Part shown: positions 44,604 to 53,729 of the stretch, piece by piece | How positions within the stretch are numbered: position 1 is the stretch's first letter | Layout: every line of letters starts with the position of its first letter | Assembly (NCBI RefSeq): GCF_034661235.1 | Contig: NZ_CP141059.1 | Location: forward strand, 1,426,001-1,490,000 | Source of the DNA: Nocardioides bizhenqiangii | GTDB lineage: Bacteria > Actinomycetota > Actinomycetes > Propionibacteriales > Nocardioidaceae | Direction: 5' to 3' | Length of the DNA stretch: 64,000 nt | Made by a program: the position numbers and the translations under genes | Notes under the pieces: model-generated | Told to the model about the DNA's origin: nothing | What the model saw: only the letters and a program-made list of their open reading frames with translations | Database searches by the model: none

Positions 44604-45008
44604 ATGCACTTCCACGAGGCGATGGAGCGAGTCGTCCAGGGTTTCGAGATCGGTGGGGTCGCCATCCTCGTGGTCGGCTCGCTGGTGGCTCTCGGGTCCG
44701 CTGGCCTTGCGTGGCGTCGCGAAGGCGGCTCCATCGCGTATCAACGCGCCCGGCAGGGAGTGGGCAGGGCGATCCTGCTGGGCCTGGAGTTCCTGATCAT
44801 CGCCGACATCGTGCTGACGATCACGATCGAGCCGACACTTGACAGTGCCCTGGCGCTGGGGCTCATCGTCCTCGTGCGCACCTTCCTCAGCTTCTCCCTC
44901 GAGATCGAGCTGGAGGGTGTCTTGCCGTGGCGGCGTAAGGCGATCGAGGGCGCTGACCGTCCTCCCGCTGGCTCCTTGGGGCGCGGGAAGTCGACGCCGG
45001 CAGTGTGA
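44604..45008 (+). CDS. DUF1622 membrane protein
   Basis: A 134-residue protein with three predicted helices (about 18-37, 54-74 and 80-98). The pattern FEIGGVAILVVGSLVAL, then YQRARQGVGRAILLGLEFLIIADI, then LVRTFLSFSLEIELEG matches the DUF1622 family of small inner-membrane proteins. GAGGAAAC lies before the ATG. Function unknown. Under site D. Confidence 0.85.
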   Translation: MHFHEAMERVVQGFEIGGVAILVVGSLVALGSAGLAWRREGGSIAYQRARQGVGRAILLGLEFLIIADIVLTITIEPTLDSALALGLIVLVRTFLSFSLEIELEGVLPWRRKAIEGADRPPAGSLGRGKSTPAV

Positions 45009-45063
45009 TCGGACCGCGAGTCCGACCCCGACGACCGGCCGCTCTCGCCGGCGACGCGGTCGC

Positions 45064-45234
45064 CTAGATGCGACGCCGGCGACCTCGGCCTGGAGTCACC
45101 GCGGCCGCCACCACGGCCGTCCTGGCGACGGGCGACGGCCCGGGGGTGGTGACGGCCTTCGCAACGACCGCGGTCCTCGCCACTGGGTGTCCGATGACAC
45201 CGACTCGTCCTACTCGTGCTGCCCTGAGAGGCAT
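45064..45234 (-). CDS. Small basic/hydrophobic protein, partner of DUF6325
   Basis: A 56-residue protein with an internal duplication: HPVARTAVVAKAVTTPG and SPVARTAVVAAAVTPG. It ends in a basic tail. AAGGAG stands 7 nt before its ATG, overlapping the end of the DUF6325 gene; the start follows that stop by 1 nt. In related genomes the gene after DUF6325 often encodes an ARTAVVAGTAT-type protein with a SHOCT domain, so this appears to be a shortened member without SHOCT. Too short to be sure of function. Confidence 0.65.
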   Translation of the reverse strand: MPLRAARVGRVGVIGHPVARTAVVAKAVTTPGPSPVARTAVVAAAVTPGRGRRRRI

Positions 45235-45235
45235 G

Positions 45236-45700
45236 TCAGTCTCCTTCAATCGCGTCGTCGTCATGGTCGTCGGCTTCGATCGAGGCGATGATGGCCTGGA
45301 TCGGAATGCGTCCGTCCGCGATGAGCTGTCCCCCGGCGCGCCGCGCGGCCGAGGCGAACGGTGCCGCCCACAGGTTCTCCCAGATGAGCACCCCCGCCGT
45401 ACTGCCCGGGTCCATGGAGGCAGCTAGGTTGACTACGTCCTGCTCGGCAAGGAATTCAGCGAGCTCTGCCTCGACTTGCTGGAGCGGGCCGAGGTTCTCG
45501 ATGTCCGCGAGTTCCATCGCATCGACCGAACCGTCTGCGTCTTTGGTCACCACCAGCATGTCGATCACGCGGATGGTGCCGGAGTCGACCAGGGCGACCA
45601 ACTCGTTCGCCATCTCTCCGGTGAAGTTGCTCTCGCCTGCAGGGAACTCGACGACAAGATAATCGACGGGGCCCAGCTCATCGAGCGATGTCTGCGTCAT
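45236..45700 (-). CDS. DUF6325-type protein
   Basis: A 154-residue acidic soluble protein. GPVDYLVVEFPAG at the N-terminus, then LVALVDSGTIRVIDMLVVTKDADG and AVLIWENLWAAPFASAARRAGGQL-like blocks characterise the DUF1269/DUF6325 group. AAGGAT lies just before the ATG. It is followed directly by the small ARTAVVA-repeat gene. Site E stands 100 nt upstream. Function unknown; often found with stress genes. Confidence 0.85.
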   Translation of the reverse strand: MTQTSLDELGPVDYLVVEFPAGESNFTGEMANELVALVDSGTIRVIDMLVVTKDADGSVDAMELADIENLGPLQQVEAELAEFLAEQDVVNLAASMDPGSTAGVLIWENLWAAPFASAARRAGGQLIADGRIPIQAIIASIEADDHDDDAIEGD

Positions 45701-45800
45701 CGCTGGCCATCCTTTCGTGGTCGGGGGCGAAGCGCTCACCGATGGCTCAGGTAGCTGGTTCACCTCAATGCGACATTGCCGCCACTTGCAGTTGTCGTCG

Positions 45801-45817
45801 TCACCCGTGCGGGGTGA
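45801..45817. promoter_or_regulatory. Palindrome site E (perfect)
   Basis: TCACCC GTGCG GGGTGA, upstream of the DUF6325 gene on the minus strand. Confidence 0.8.
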
Positions 45818-45918
45818 CTCCCGAGGGTGCGTGGATCCCTCGCTCCTGCAGTGCCGAACCCAGGTTGCCTCGATCCGGGGTGAGGGGAGCGACACCCTGA
45901 CATTGTCGTCCGACGGAG

Positions 45919-45934
45919 CCACCCAGTCGGGTGA
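45919..45934. promoter_or_regulatory. Palindrome site F (4-nt spacer)
   Basis: CCACCC AGTC GGGTGA: one mismatch and a spacer shortened by 1 nt, 82 nt before sulfatase 2. Confidence 0.5.
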
Positions 45935-46016
45935 GGCCGGCTCGGAAGTGTCCCCCTAGCCTCGATGGCTCACGGAGCACGTTGAAAGCGGTTCCTGCCG
46001 AGCGGAAGGACCCAGC

Positions 46017-48381
46017 ATGACCGAAGACCGGCATTCTCGCGGCATCCTGCCCATCCCGGACCGCGTTGCCCCTGGTCTGACGACCTACGACGCCAAGGAC
46101 CCGGACACGGCCTTCGCCAAGGTCGCGCCCTTGCGGCCGCCCGCGGGTGCGCCCAACGTGTTGGTCGTTCTGCTCGACGATGTTGGATTCGGTGCCTCCT
46201 CGGCATTCGGTGGGCCGTGTCGGACCCCGACGGCGGACAGGCTCGCGCAAGGGGGGCTGCGCTACAACCGCTTCCACACCACGGCTCTCTGTGCACCGAC
46301 TCGCCAAGCCCTGCTCACGGGCCGTAACCACCACTCGGTCGGCATGGGCAGCATCACCGAGACCGCAAACCTCCGCGCCGGGCAACAGCTCGGTTCGGTC
46401 GAACACCAAGGCCCCGCTCGCAACCACTCTCAAGCTCAACGGGTACTCGACGGCCCAGTTCGGCAAATGCCATGAGGTGCCGGTGTGGCAGACCTCCCCG
46501 ATGGGACCCTTCGACGCCTGGCCGACTGGCGGAGGCGGCTTCGAGACGTTCTACGGGTTCATCGGCGGTGAGAACAACCAATGGGACCCAGCCCTGTACA
46601 GCGGCACCACACCGATCGAGCCCCCTGCCACCGCAGAGGAGGGCTACCACCTCACGGAGGACCTCACCGACCACGCGATCGGCTGGGTGCGCCAGCAAAA
46701 GGCGCTGATGCCCGACAAGCCGTTCTTCGTCTACTTCGCCCCCGGCGCCACCCATGCTCCGCACCACGTCCCCAAGGAGTGGGCCGACCGCTACCGGGGC
46801 GAGTTCGACGACGGATGGGACGCCCTGCGCGACCGCACCTTCGCCCGACAGAAGGAACTCGGGGTCATCCCAGAGGACTCCGACCTGACTCCACGACACT
46901 CAGAGATCACCGCCTGGGACGACATGCCCGATGAGCTCAAGCCCGTGCTGGCCCGGCAGATGGAGGTCTACGCCGGGTTCCTCGAGCACACCGACCACCA
47001 CGTCGGGCGGCTGATCGACGCCCTCGCCGACCTGGAGGTCCTCGACGACACAATCGTCTACTACATCATCGGCGACAACGGCGCCTCGGCCGAAGGCACC
47101 ATGAACGGCGCCTTCAACGAGCTGGCCAACTTCAACGGCATGGCGGCGCTCGAAACCCCCGAGTTCATGCTCAGCAAGTTGGACTCCTTCGGCGGCCCGG
47201 ACTCCTACAACCACTACTCGGTCGGCTGGGCGTGGGCCAACAACACCCCGTTCCAGTGGACCAAGCAGGTCGCCTCGCACTGGGGCGGCACCCGCAACGG
47301 AACCATCGTGCACTGGCCCTACGGGATCGAGCAGCCCGGTGGCGTGCGCTCCCAGTTCACCCACGTGATCGACCTCGCGCCGACCATCCTCGAGGCAGCC
47401 GGACTGCCCGAACCGACCCTGGTCAATGGCGTGCTGCAGTCGCCCATGGAGGGCACCAGCATGCTCTACAGCTTCAACGACGAAGACGCCACGGAACGCC
47501 ACGACGTCCAGTACTTCGAGATGTTCGGCAACCGCGGCATCTACCACAAGGGCTGGAGCGCGGTCACCAAGCACGGCACGCCCTGGGTCATGGTCGGGGC
47601 CCTTCCGCCATTCGACGACGACGTGTGGGAGCTCTACGACGGCAACAGCGACTACAGCCAAGCCCGCAACCTGGCAGAAGACGACCCCCAGATGCTCGCC
47701 AAGCTGCAAAGGCTCTGGCTGATCGAGGCGACCAAGTACGACGTCCTGCCCATCGACGACCGCGGTGCCGAGCGATTCGAACCGGGAGTCGCCGGCCGGC
47801 CGACCCTGATCCGCGGCAACTCCCAGCTGTTCTTCGCCGGGATGGGACGTCTCTCGGAGAACAGCGTGGTCAGCATCAAGAACAAGTCGTTCTCGGTGAC
47901 CGCCGAGGTCGACGTTCCGGCCACCGGTGCGAACGGCGTGATCATCGCCCAGGGCGGTCGCTTTGGCGGTTGGTCCTTCTACGTGAAGAACGGCCACCTC
48001 AAGTTCGCCTATAACGTGCTGGGAATCCATGAGTTCGTGACCGAGAGCGACCAGTCCGTGCCTGAGGGCACCCACCAGGTCCGCATGGAGTTCGCTTACG
48101 ACGGCGGCGGACTGGCCAAGGGAGGCGCCGTCACCCTCTATTGCGACGGCAACCCCGTCGGGGTCGGTCGCGTCGAGGCCACTCAGGCGATGATCTTCTC
48201 CGCCGACGAGACCACCGATATCGGCTACGAGTCCGGCACCACCGTCACCCGCGACTACACGCCCGTGAGCAGCCGGTTCACCGGTCGGATCAACTGGGTC
48301 CAGATCGACATCGGTGATGACGACAACGACCACTTCATCGACCCCGATGAGCGGTTCCGGATCGCTATGGCCAGGCAGTAG
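46017..48381 (+). pseudogene. Arylsulfatase (sulfatase 2), frameshifted
   Basis: A close paralogue of sulfatase 1, covering it from start to end (787 codons after repair). The frame breaks at 46367-46369, where GCAAAC replaces the GCAAC of sulfatase 1: one extra A. The first part (about 117 residues) contains the metal site and the CAPTRQALLTG formylglycine motif; the remaining 670 residues continue in the next frame with unbroken similarity (SAPGNSSVRSNTKAPL). No slippery heptamer is evident. It is either a recent pseudogene or an assembly error; the otherwise intact frame favours recent loss or error. Site F precedes it. FGE 1 and FGE 2 would be its maturases. Confidence 0.85.
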
Positions 48382-48484
48382 GGACGGGGCATCCCGCCGG
48401 GCCGAGGCTGTTGCGCCAACGACCTCTGCTCCGCCCTGGCCTGCCATCCGACGACGGATGCGGGCGACGGTATCCGCAAAGTTC

Positions 48485-48501
48485 TCATCCCTGACGGGTG
48501 A
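48485..48501. promoter_or_regulatory. Palindrome site G (one mismatch)
   Basis: TCATCC CTGAC GGGTGA, between sulfatase 2 and the fused membrane pseudogene. Confidence 0.65.
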
Positions 48502-48633
48502 TGTCCCGCCCAAGGTGGAGCGGCATGGTTTCGCAGAGAACTGGATCGTCGCGTCCTCAGCAGCGGACGCGGCCGACCCGGCGCCGCCGCCTGCGGTGAG
48601 CACGGGCGCCAACGACCGGAGGAAAACCGTCGG

Positions 48634-49217
48634 ATGAACCTTCTGCTGGGTCTCCTGGTCACCATCGCGGCCACGGTCATCACCGTCACTTCGATGCTCG
48701 TCGTGCGGCGACGGGCGCCCCAGGGCAGCTACTTCACCGATGGGGACCGCGCCTCAGGAGTCTTCGGCGTGCTCGCCGCCGGCTTCTGGCCACATTCATC
48801 GCCTGGGCTGATGCCGATCAGCGTCGGGAGGTCGCCGTCGCCGACTTCTACGAGCACCGCTTCCGTCCCGAGTTCCGACCGGCCTTCGACGCGTGGATGG
48901 ACACCGACCCCGGCGCGAACCCCGACGCTCCCCCCACGCCGTTCGCCATGGAGGAGTACCAGATCGCGGCCGAGGACGAGGCAGAGCAGCTCGACGCGGA
49001 CGCAGAAGAGCTGGCCGCTGAGGTCCGCCTCAAAATCCAACGGTCCAGCAACTACGTGCTCACGGTGGTGTTGTACGCCGTCGTACTCTTCTTCGCCGGC
49101 ATGAGCACCCGGCTCGAGAACCGACGGCTGCGCTGGGTGATGACGATATCCGGGTGCCTGGTGCTGCTCGCCGCTCTCGGTTGGGTAGCGACCTTCCCTG
49201 TCAGCCTCGCGGTCTGA
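48634..49217 (+). pseudogene. Deletion fusion of DUF4239 gene and its neighbour
   Basis: The first 150 nt encode MNLLLGLLVTIAATVITVTS and RRRAPQGSYFTDGDRASGVFGVLAAG, the N-terminus of a DUF4239 protein like that at 54,367-55,185. At about 48,786 the similarity jumps to the middle of the second membrane protein (53,730-54,383): TFIAWADADQR, then PPTPFAMEEYQ and QRSSNYVLTVVLYAVVLFF, in another frame, down to PVSLAV. An internal deletion has thus joined two adjacent genes out of frame. Translation from 48,634 continues nonsensically to 49,104. GGAGG precedes the start. A short product from ATG 48,897 (106 residues with two helices) is possible. Confidence 0.85.
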
Positions 49218-49252
49218 GCGATGGGCGGTATCCGTTCGAAAGGGAGGACACG

Positions 49253-49669
49253 ATGTTCTTTGCACTACTCGCGAAGTTCCTGCTGAAGCAGCCGCCGATG
49301 GTGCAGGCGGCCGTGCTGGGCCTGTGCACCGGGCTCTTCGTCGCTGCGACCGCTGAGGCGAACGAGCGCGACCCTGCCGTCAGCTCGGTGGTCTGGCTCG
49401 TGCTCGGCTGGGGCGCTCTGGCAGGTGCCCTCTACTACGCGGGCTTCATGCTCCAGCACAGGCGCGGAGCGGCGATCGAGGACGACGTGCCTCCCTGGGT
49501 CCACGCGCTGTACGCCGCCGTGTGGGTCTTCGGAGTCGTTGCCGCCCTGCTGGCCCTCTTCGGCGACGGTGGGTTCAAGGTTGCCGCTCTGGCGATCGTG
49601 CCGCTCGTCCTCCTCGCGCCATCCGCCTTCTACGGGATCCGGCAGATCACCCATCGAGTGCCGGCCTGA
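49253..49669 (+). CDS. Small membrane protein, unknown family
   Basis: A 138-residue protein with four predicted helices (about 14-32, 43-65, 82-103 and 110-130). AGGGAGGACACG gives a strong ribosome binding site. The short charged loop QHRRGAAIEDDVPPWVH separates helix pairs. I do not recognise the family; some features recall small phospholipase_D-nuclease N or stress membrane proteins. It follows the fused pseudogene by 35 nt and may be read from site G. Confidence 0.65.
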   Translation: MFFALLAKFLLKQPPMVQAAVLGLCTGLFVAATAEANERDPAVSSVVWLVLGWGALAGALYYAGFMLQHRRGAAIEDDVPPWVHALYAAVWVFGVVAALLALFGDGGFKVAALAIVPLVLLAPSAFYGIRQITHRVPA

Positions 49670-49719
49670 CCAGCTCCAACCTCGCGTCGCAGCAGCCTGC
49701 TCCGGCCAACCGAGTGCAG

Positions 49720-50124
49720 CTAGATCGTCCGATCCTGCCAGTCCGACCGTTCCAACTTGCGCGTCAGCCAGACGATCCCGCTGTGGATCAGCCAGGCGAG
49801 GAGGCCGTAGATCACCATCGCGAAGAGCACAGAGGTGTCGAGCACAGCCTCGACCTGGTTGGCCCCATTGCCCAGCTCGATGGAGGTGAAGATGCCCCGG
49901 AACGGCTCCATTGCGCGATCCAGGGACCGATAAGCCCACTCTACGAATGGCGTATCGGGATTCGCGCCGAGGAGGAGCAGGAAGAACCCGAGCACGAGCA
50001 CGACTTCAGTCACGACCACATAGGTGTAGATCAGGTACGCCAGCGCGCGAGCTCCCCAGACGACGGCACGGCCTTCGTGATGCACTGGCCGCGGTGCAGA
50101 AAGCGGGGCCTGGTCCGACGACAT
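49720..50124 (-). CDS. YggT-like small membrane protein, copy 2
   Basis: A 134-residue protein nearly collinear with copy 1: WGARALAYLIYTYVVVTEVVL, LLLLGANPDTPFVEWAYRSLD, EPFRGIFTSIELGNGANQVEAVLDTSVLFA. Three helices are predicted. The start ATG is preceded by GAGCGAGGAAC. Conservation between copies is highest in the middle, suggesting a kept function. Site H lies 77 nt upstream. Confidence 0.75.
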   Translation of the reverse strand: MSSDQAPLSAPRPVHHEGRAVVWGARALAYLIYTYVVVTEVVLVLGFFLLLLGANPDTPFVEWAYRSLDRAMEPFRGIFTSIELGNGANQVEAVLDTSVLFAMVIYGLLAWLIHSGIVWLTRKLERSDWQDRTI

Positions 50125-50200
50125 CTTGTTCCTCGCTCAGGATTGAGAACAACAGTTGTGGGTTCCAGGTACACCTTCGCCGGAGCCTCGGCGACGTCCC

Positions 50201-50217
50201 TCACCCACCATGGGTGA
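50201..50217. promoter_or_regulatory. Palindrome site H (perfect)
   Basis: TCACCC ACCAT GGGTGA (CTCACCC...GGGTGAG with flanks), upstream of YggT-like copy 2 on the minus strand. Confidence 0.8.
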
Positions 50218-50234
50218 GTCACGGGGCGCCGGCT

Positions 50235-51146
50235 TCAGACGGGCCGGAAGACGGTCGCCCAGTCACTGGCCATGCTGACCACGGTCCATCCGAGTCGGAT
50301 GCCGACGTCCCTGATCGGCTCGGCCTCCTCGAAGCTTGCGGCCTTGCTCGCGTAGCTGAACTCGCGATCGCCGTCGTCGTGGTCGACGAGCAGTGCGAGC
50401 GTCGGCCCGTCGCCAGCTGCCGCCCACTCGAGCATCTCCCGGTCGCCACCGGAGTTCCCTGCTGCGAGGAGGGGCCGCCGGCCCAGCTGACGCTGGATGT
50501 TGCTCACCTTGACGGTGCCCTCGTTGGCAGCGCCGTCGAGACTGCCGGTCCTGCGGAGCCGTGGCGCGCCGTTGTCGTCGCGGGAGTACTCATAGTCGAT
50601 GAGGGTGCCGACGACCGCCTCCGGCGGTACGCCGTACAGCTGGTGGCTGATCGCCCGCACGAACTCGGTGCCCCCACCCGTGACGATCGTGACCGCCACG
50701 TCACGGCGCCTCAGCTCGTCGATCAGCTCGATCATCGGTTGGTAAACGAGGTCGCCCGGCGGCCGGGCCAGAGTGGGGTGCTGGCTCCTGGCCATGAAGT
50801 CGCGGACCCGGTCCCTGAACTCCTCCGCCGGGATCCCCTCGAACAGGCTGGTCAGAGCGAGGGCGATCCGTTCGAGCCCGAGCTCGCCGACCGCTGCTGC
50901 ATCGTGGTTCAGCAGAGCTGCGAACTCCGGCACCCCCGTCACGTCGGTCTCAGCCGCGCGGACCTTGAGTGCATCGATGAAGAAGTCGTACTGGACGTAG
51001 TTCGGACGTTCGCACCAGAGGGTGCCGTCATTGTCGAAGCAGGCGATGCGATCCTCCTCGGGCACGTCGAGCACCGCGTCGAGGAACCCCAGCACCGCAT
51101 CGCGGGTGGCGCCGGGTCGCCAGGACGGAAGAATCAGGTCGTCCAT
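50235..51146 (-). CDS. HAD-superfamily phosphatase
   Basis: A 303-residue hydrolase. Motif I is CFDNDGTLWCE (nucleophile Asp38, acid/base Asp40), motif II TIVTGGG and motif IV GNSGGDREML; a helical cap lies between. It resembles the phosphoserine-phosphatase-like branch. The substrate is unknown. Its ATG shares a base with the FGE 2 stop, so it is in one operon with FGE 2 and sulfatase 3, where it may release phosphate from a related substrate; that is inference. Confidence 0.9.
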   Translation of the reverse strand: MDDLILPSWRPGATRDAVLGFLDAVLDVPEEDRIACFDNDGTLWCERPNYVQYDFFIDALKVRAAETDVTGVPEFAALLNHDAAAVGELGLERIALALTSLFEGIPAEEFRDRVRDFMARSQHPTLARPPGDLVYQPMIELIDELRRRDVAVTIVTGGGTEFVRAISHQLYGVPPEAVVGTLIDYEYSRDDNGAPRLRRTGSLDGAANEGTVKVSNIQRQLGRRPLLAAGNSGGDREMLEWAAAGDGPTLALLVDHDDGDREFSYASKAASFEEAEPIRDVGIRLGWTVVSMASDWATVFRPV

Positions 51147-52099
51147 CAGGAGATCACCTCTAGGTTGAGGGGGGTGCTGCGGCCGACGCAGCGGAACCCC
51201 ATGTGGCTGGTGCCCGTGTCGATCATCTGCGGGCGCCGCGCAGCGGGGCGGTACCGCAAGCAATAGGTGTCAGCGCACAGGTGTGAACCACCTTTGACGA
51301 CGCGACGTCCGACGCGGAACTGGGGCTGCGCCGGGTCGTAGCTGTCTTCCTGCCGTCCACCGCGCGGGTTGGCCGGCACACAGCAGGGCTTGTCGACCTC
51401 GTCCGGGTGGCGCTGGGTCCACCAGTCCGAGGTCCACTCCCAGACGTTGCCCGCCATGTCGAACAGTCCGTAGCCGTTGGCAGGGAAGCTGCCGACCGGT
51501 GCGGTGCCCACGAAGCCGCTCTCCCGGGTACTGCGCCAGGGGAAGTCCGGACCGTCCCAGGTGTTCGCCATGATCCTGCCGCCGGGGCGCGCCTCGTCCC
51601 CCCATGTGTACGCCGCGCCGTCCAGCCCGCCGCGGGCCGCGTACTCCCACTGCGCCTCGGTGGGGAGCGCTCCGCCCGCCCAGTCCGCGTAGGCGGCGGC
51701 GTCCTCGTACGCCACGTGGACGACCGGGTGGTCCGGTCGCCGCTTCACCGAGCTCCCGGGTCCCTCGGGACTCGACCAGCAGGCGCCGGGTGTCCAGGTC
51801 CACCACTGGCTGATGTGGCGGAGGTCCACGGGCCCCTCGGTCGGGGTGAAGACCAACGAGCCGGGCACCAGGTTCTCGCTCGGCGCGTCGGGGTAGCCCG
51901 CCGGGTCGAGCGGGCGTTCGGCCACCGTGCGGTACCGGGTCGCCTTCACGAACCCGCTGTACTGCTCGTTGGTGACCTGGATCGCGTCGATCCTGAACGG
52001 GTCGACGCGGACCTGATGGCGCGGCGCCTCCTCGGGATAGTGGTCGTCGGACCCCATCGTGAAGACGCCGCCGGGCAGGGAGACCCGCGAGGTCTCCAT
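51146..52099 (-). CDS. Formylglycine-generating enzyme (FGE 2)
   Basis: A 317-residue FGE. GGVFTMGSDDHYPEE, QVTNEQYSGFV, LPTEAQWEYAARGG, MAGNVWEWTSDWW and the active-site pair Cys275/Cys280 in GGSHLCADTYCLRYRPAAR are present. It is a clear paralogue of FGE 1 but has its own C-terminal tail (RSTPLNLEVIS). It lies 20 nt after sulfatase 3 and ends in the HAD gene, so it should mature sulfatase 3. Confidence 0.94.
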   Translation of the reverse strand: METSRVSLPGGVFTMGSDDHYPEEAPRHQVRVDPFRIDAIQVTNEQYSGFVKATRYRTVAERPLDPAGYPDAPSENLVPGSLVFTPTEGPVDLRHISQWWTWTPGACWSSPEGPGSSVKRRPDHPVVHVAYEDAAAYADWAGGALPTEAQWEYAARGGLDGAAYTWGDEARPGGRIMANTWDGPDFPWRSTRESGFVGTAPVGSFPANGYGLFDMAGNVWEWTSDWWTQRHPDEVDKPCCVPANPRGGRQEDSYDPAQPQFRVGRRVVKGGSHLCADTYCLRYRPAARRPQMIDTGTSHMGFRCVGRSTPLNLEVIS

Positions 52100-52119
52100 G
52101 ACCGCCTCCCTCCCGCGGC

Positions 52120-53625
52120 TCACGCGCCGGGCATGCCCGCTTTGAGCTTCTCCATCATCTTGTCGATGGTAAAGCTGGCGGGCTCCTGCCGTGGGGGGAA
52201 GTCCTTCAGGCTCTGGATCATCTGGCCGACGAAGGCGGTGGCCGGGATCACCAGCCAGGCATGGTCGAACATCCAGTCGAAGTACGTGTTCGACGTGATG
52301 TCGGCCCGCTCGTAGGGGTCGGTCCGCAGGTTGAAGATCTTCGGGCACCTCAGCACGACGAAGGGCTCGAGCCAGATGCCCAGCGTGCCCGGCATGCGTT
52401 GCTCGAGGAACACGAACTTCCAGTTGTCGTACCGCAACGCGGTGAGGTCGCCGTCGTCCGAGACGTAGAAGAAGTACTGGCGTGGGCTCATCTCAGTTGC
52501 GCCCGTGAAGTAGTCGAGCTGGTTGAAGCCGTCGAGGTGGACCTTGTACGTGGTGCCGTTCAGGTCCGTCCCTGCCTTGAGCCGGTCGGCGACGTCGGTG
52601 TCGCCCGCAGCCGCGAGCAGGGTGACGAACCAGTCGTTGTGGCTCACGATGCCGTTCAGCACCCGACCCTCCGGGATGCGTCCGGGCCAGCGCACCAGAG
52701 CCGGCACCCGGTAGGCACCTTCCCAGTTGGAGTTCTTCTCGCTGCGGAACGGAGTCATGCCGCCGTCGGGCCAGGTGTTCATGTGCGGACCGTTGTCGGT
52801 GGAGTACATGACGATCGTGTTGTCGGCGAGGCCGTTCTCGTCGAGATAGTCGAGCACCCCCCCGACCAGCTCGTCGTGGTCGCACATCGCGTCGTGGTAC
52901 TCCGACTGCCAGCGGCCGGCCTTGCCCCGGCTGCCGTCCTTGACGTGGGTCCGGAAGTGCATGTGCGTGGTGTTGAGCCACACGAAGAACGGCGTGTCGC
53001 TCTCCTTGGCGTCGGTCATGAACCGCAGCGCCTCGGGGACGACCTCCTCGTCGATGGTCTTCATCCGCTCCTTGGTGAGCGGACCGGTGTCCTCGATCCG
53101 CTGGCCGCCCTCGGCGTCGGGATCAGCCCAGGCGTGGATCACTCCTCGTGGGCCGAAGTTCTTCCGGAAGTTGGGGAACTCCTCTTCCGACGGGTAGTCG
53201 AACTGCTCGGGCTCCTCCTCGGCGTTGAGGTGGTAGAGGTTGCCGAAGAACTCGTCGAACCCGTGCATGGTGGGCAGGAACTCGTCGCGGTCGCCGAAGT
53301 GGTTCTTCCCGAACTGTCCGGTCGTGTACCCCACAGCCTTGAGCGCCGTGGCGATCGTGGGGTCCTCGGCCCGGATGCCGATGTCCGCTCCCGGCATGCC
53401 CACCTTGGTGAGCCCGGTGCGGTAGGGGTTCTGACCGGTGATGAACGCAGCCCGTCCGGCCGTGCAGCTCTGCTCACCGTAGTAGTCGGTGAACCGAACG
53501 CCCTCCGCGGCGATGCGGTCGATATTCGGAGTTCGGTAGCCCATCAGACCCTCGCTGTAGCAGCTGAGGTTGCTGATCCCGATGTCGTCGCCCCAGATGA
53601 TCAGGATGTTGGGTTGGTCGGCCAC
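52120..53625 (-). CDS. Arylsulfatase (sulfatase 3)
   Basis: A 501-residue type I sulfatase from a different subfamily to sulfatases 1 and 2. The metal site NILIIWGDDIG is at the N-terminus. The formylglycine motif is CTAGRAAFITG, an unusual C-x-A-x-R form (Ala for Pro). DNGPHMNTWPDGG and GQFGKNHFGD are conserved. No signal peptide is seen. AGGAGGACCC lies directly before GTG 53625. It leads the sulfatase-FGE-HAD operon, under site I. Confidence 0.92.
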   Translation of the reverse strand: MADQPNILIIWGDDIGISNLSCYSEGLMGYRTPNIDRIAAEGVRFTDYYGEQSCTAGRAAFITGQNPYRTGLTKVGMPGADIGIRAEDPTIATALKAVGYTTGQFGKNHFGDRDEFLPTMHGFDEFFGNLYHLNAEEEPEQFDYPSEEEFPNFRKNFGPRGVIHAWADPDAEGGQRIEDTGPLTKERMKTIDEEVVPEALRFMTDAKESDTPFFVWLNTTHMHFRTHVKDGSRGKAGRWQSEYHDAMCDHDELVGGVLDYLDENGLADNTIVMYSTDNGPHMNTWPDGGMTPFRSEKNSNWEGAYRVPALVRWPGRIPEGRVLNGIVSHNDWFVTLLAAAGDTDVADRLKAGTDLNGTTYKVHLDGFNQLDYFTGATEMSPRQYFFYVSDDGDLTALRYDNWKFVFLEQRMPGTLGIWLEPFVVLRCPKIFNLRTDPYERADITSNTYFDWMFDHAWLVIPATAFVGQMIQSLKDFPPRQEPASFTIDKMMEKLKAGMPGA

Positions 53626-53696
53626 GGGTCCTCCTGACTTGCACTCGACTGCCCGAGTGACACCTGCGAAAGTAGGAGCGAGCCGTGCGCGAGGCG

Positions 53697-53713
53697 TCAC
53701 CCGTTGCGGGCGA
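53697..53713. promoter_or_regulatory. Palindrome site I (one mismatch)
   Basis: TCACCC GTTGC GGGCGA, 71 nt before sulfatase 3 on the minus strand. Confidence 0.65.
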
Positions 53714-53729
53714 GGACGGGGAGATGAGG

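Noticed and set aside
45867..45883. Second GGGTGA half-site before sulfatase 2
   Set aside because: The left half (GCCTCG) does not fit the palindrome; site F, nearer to the gene, is better.
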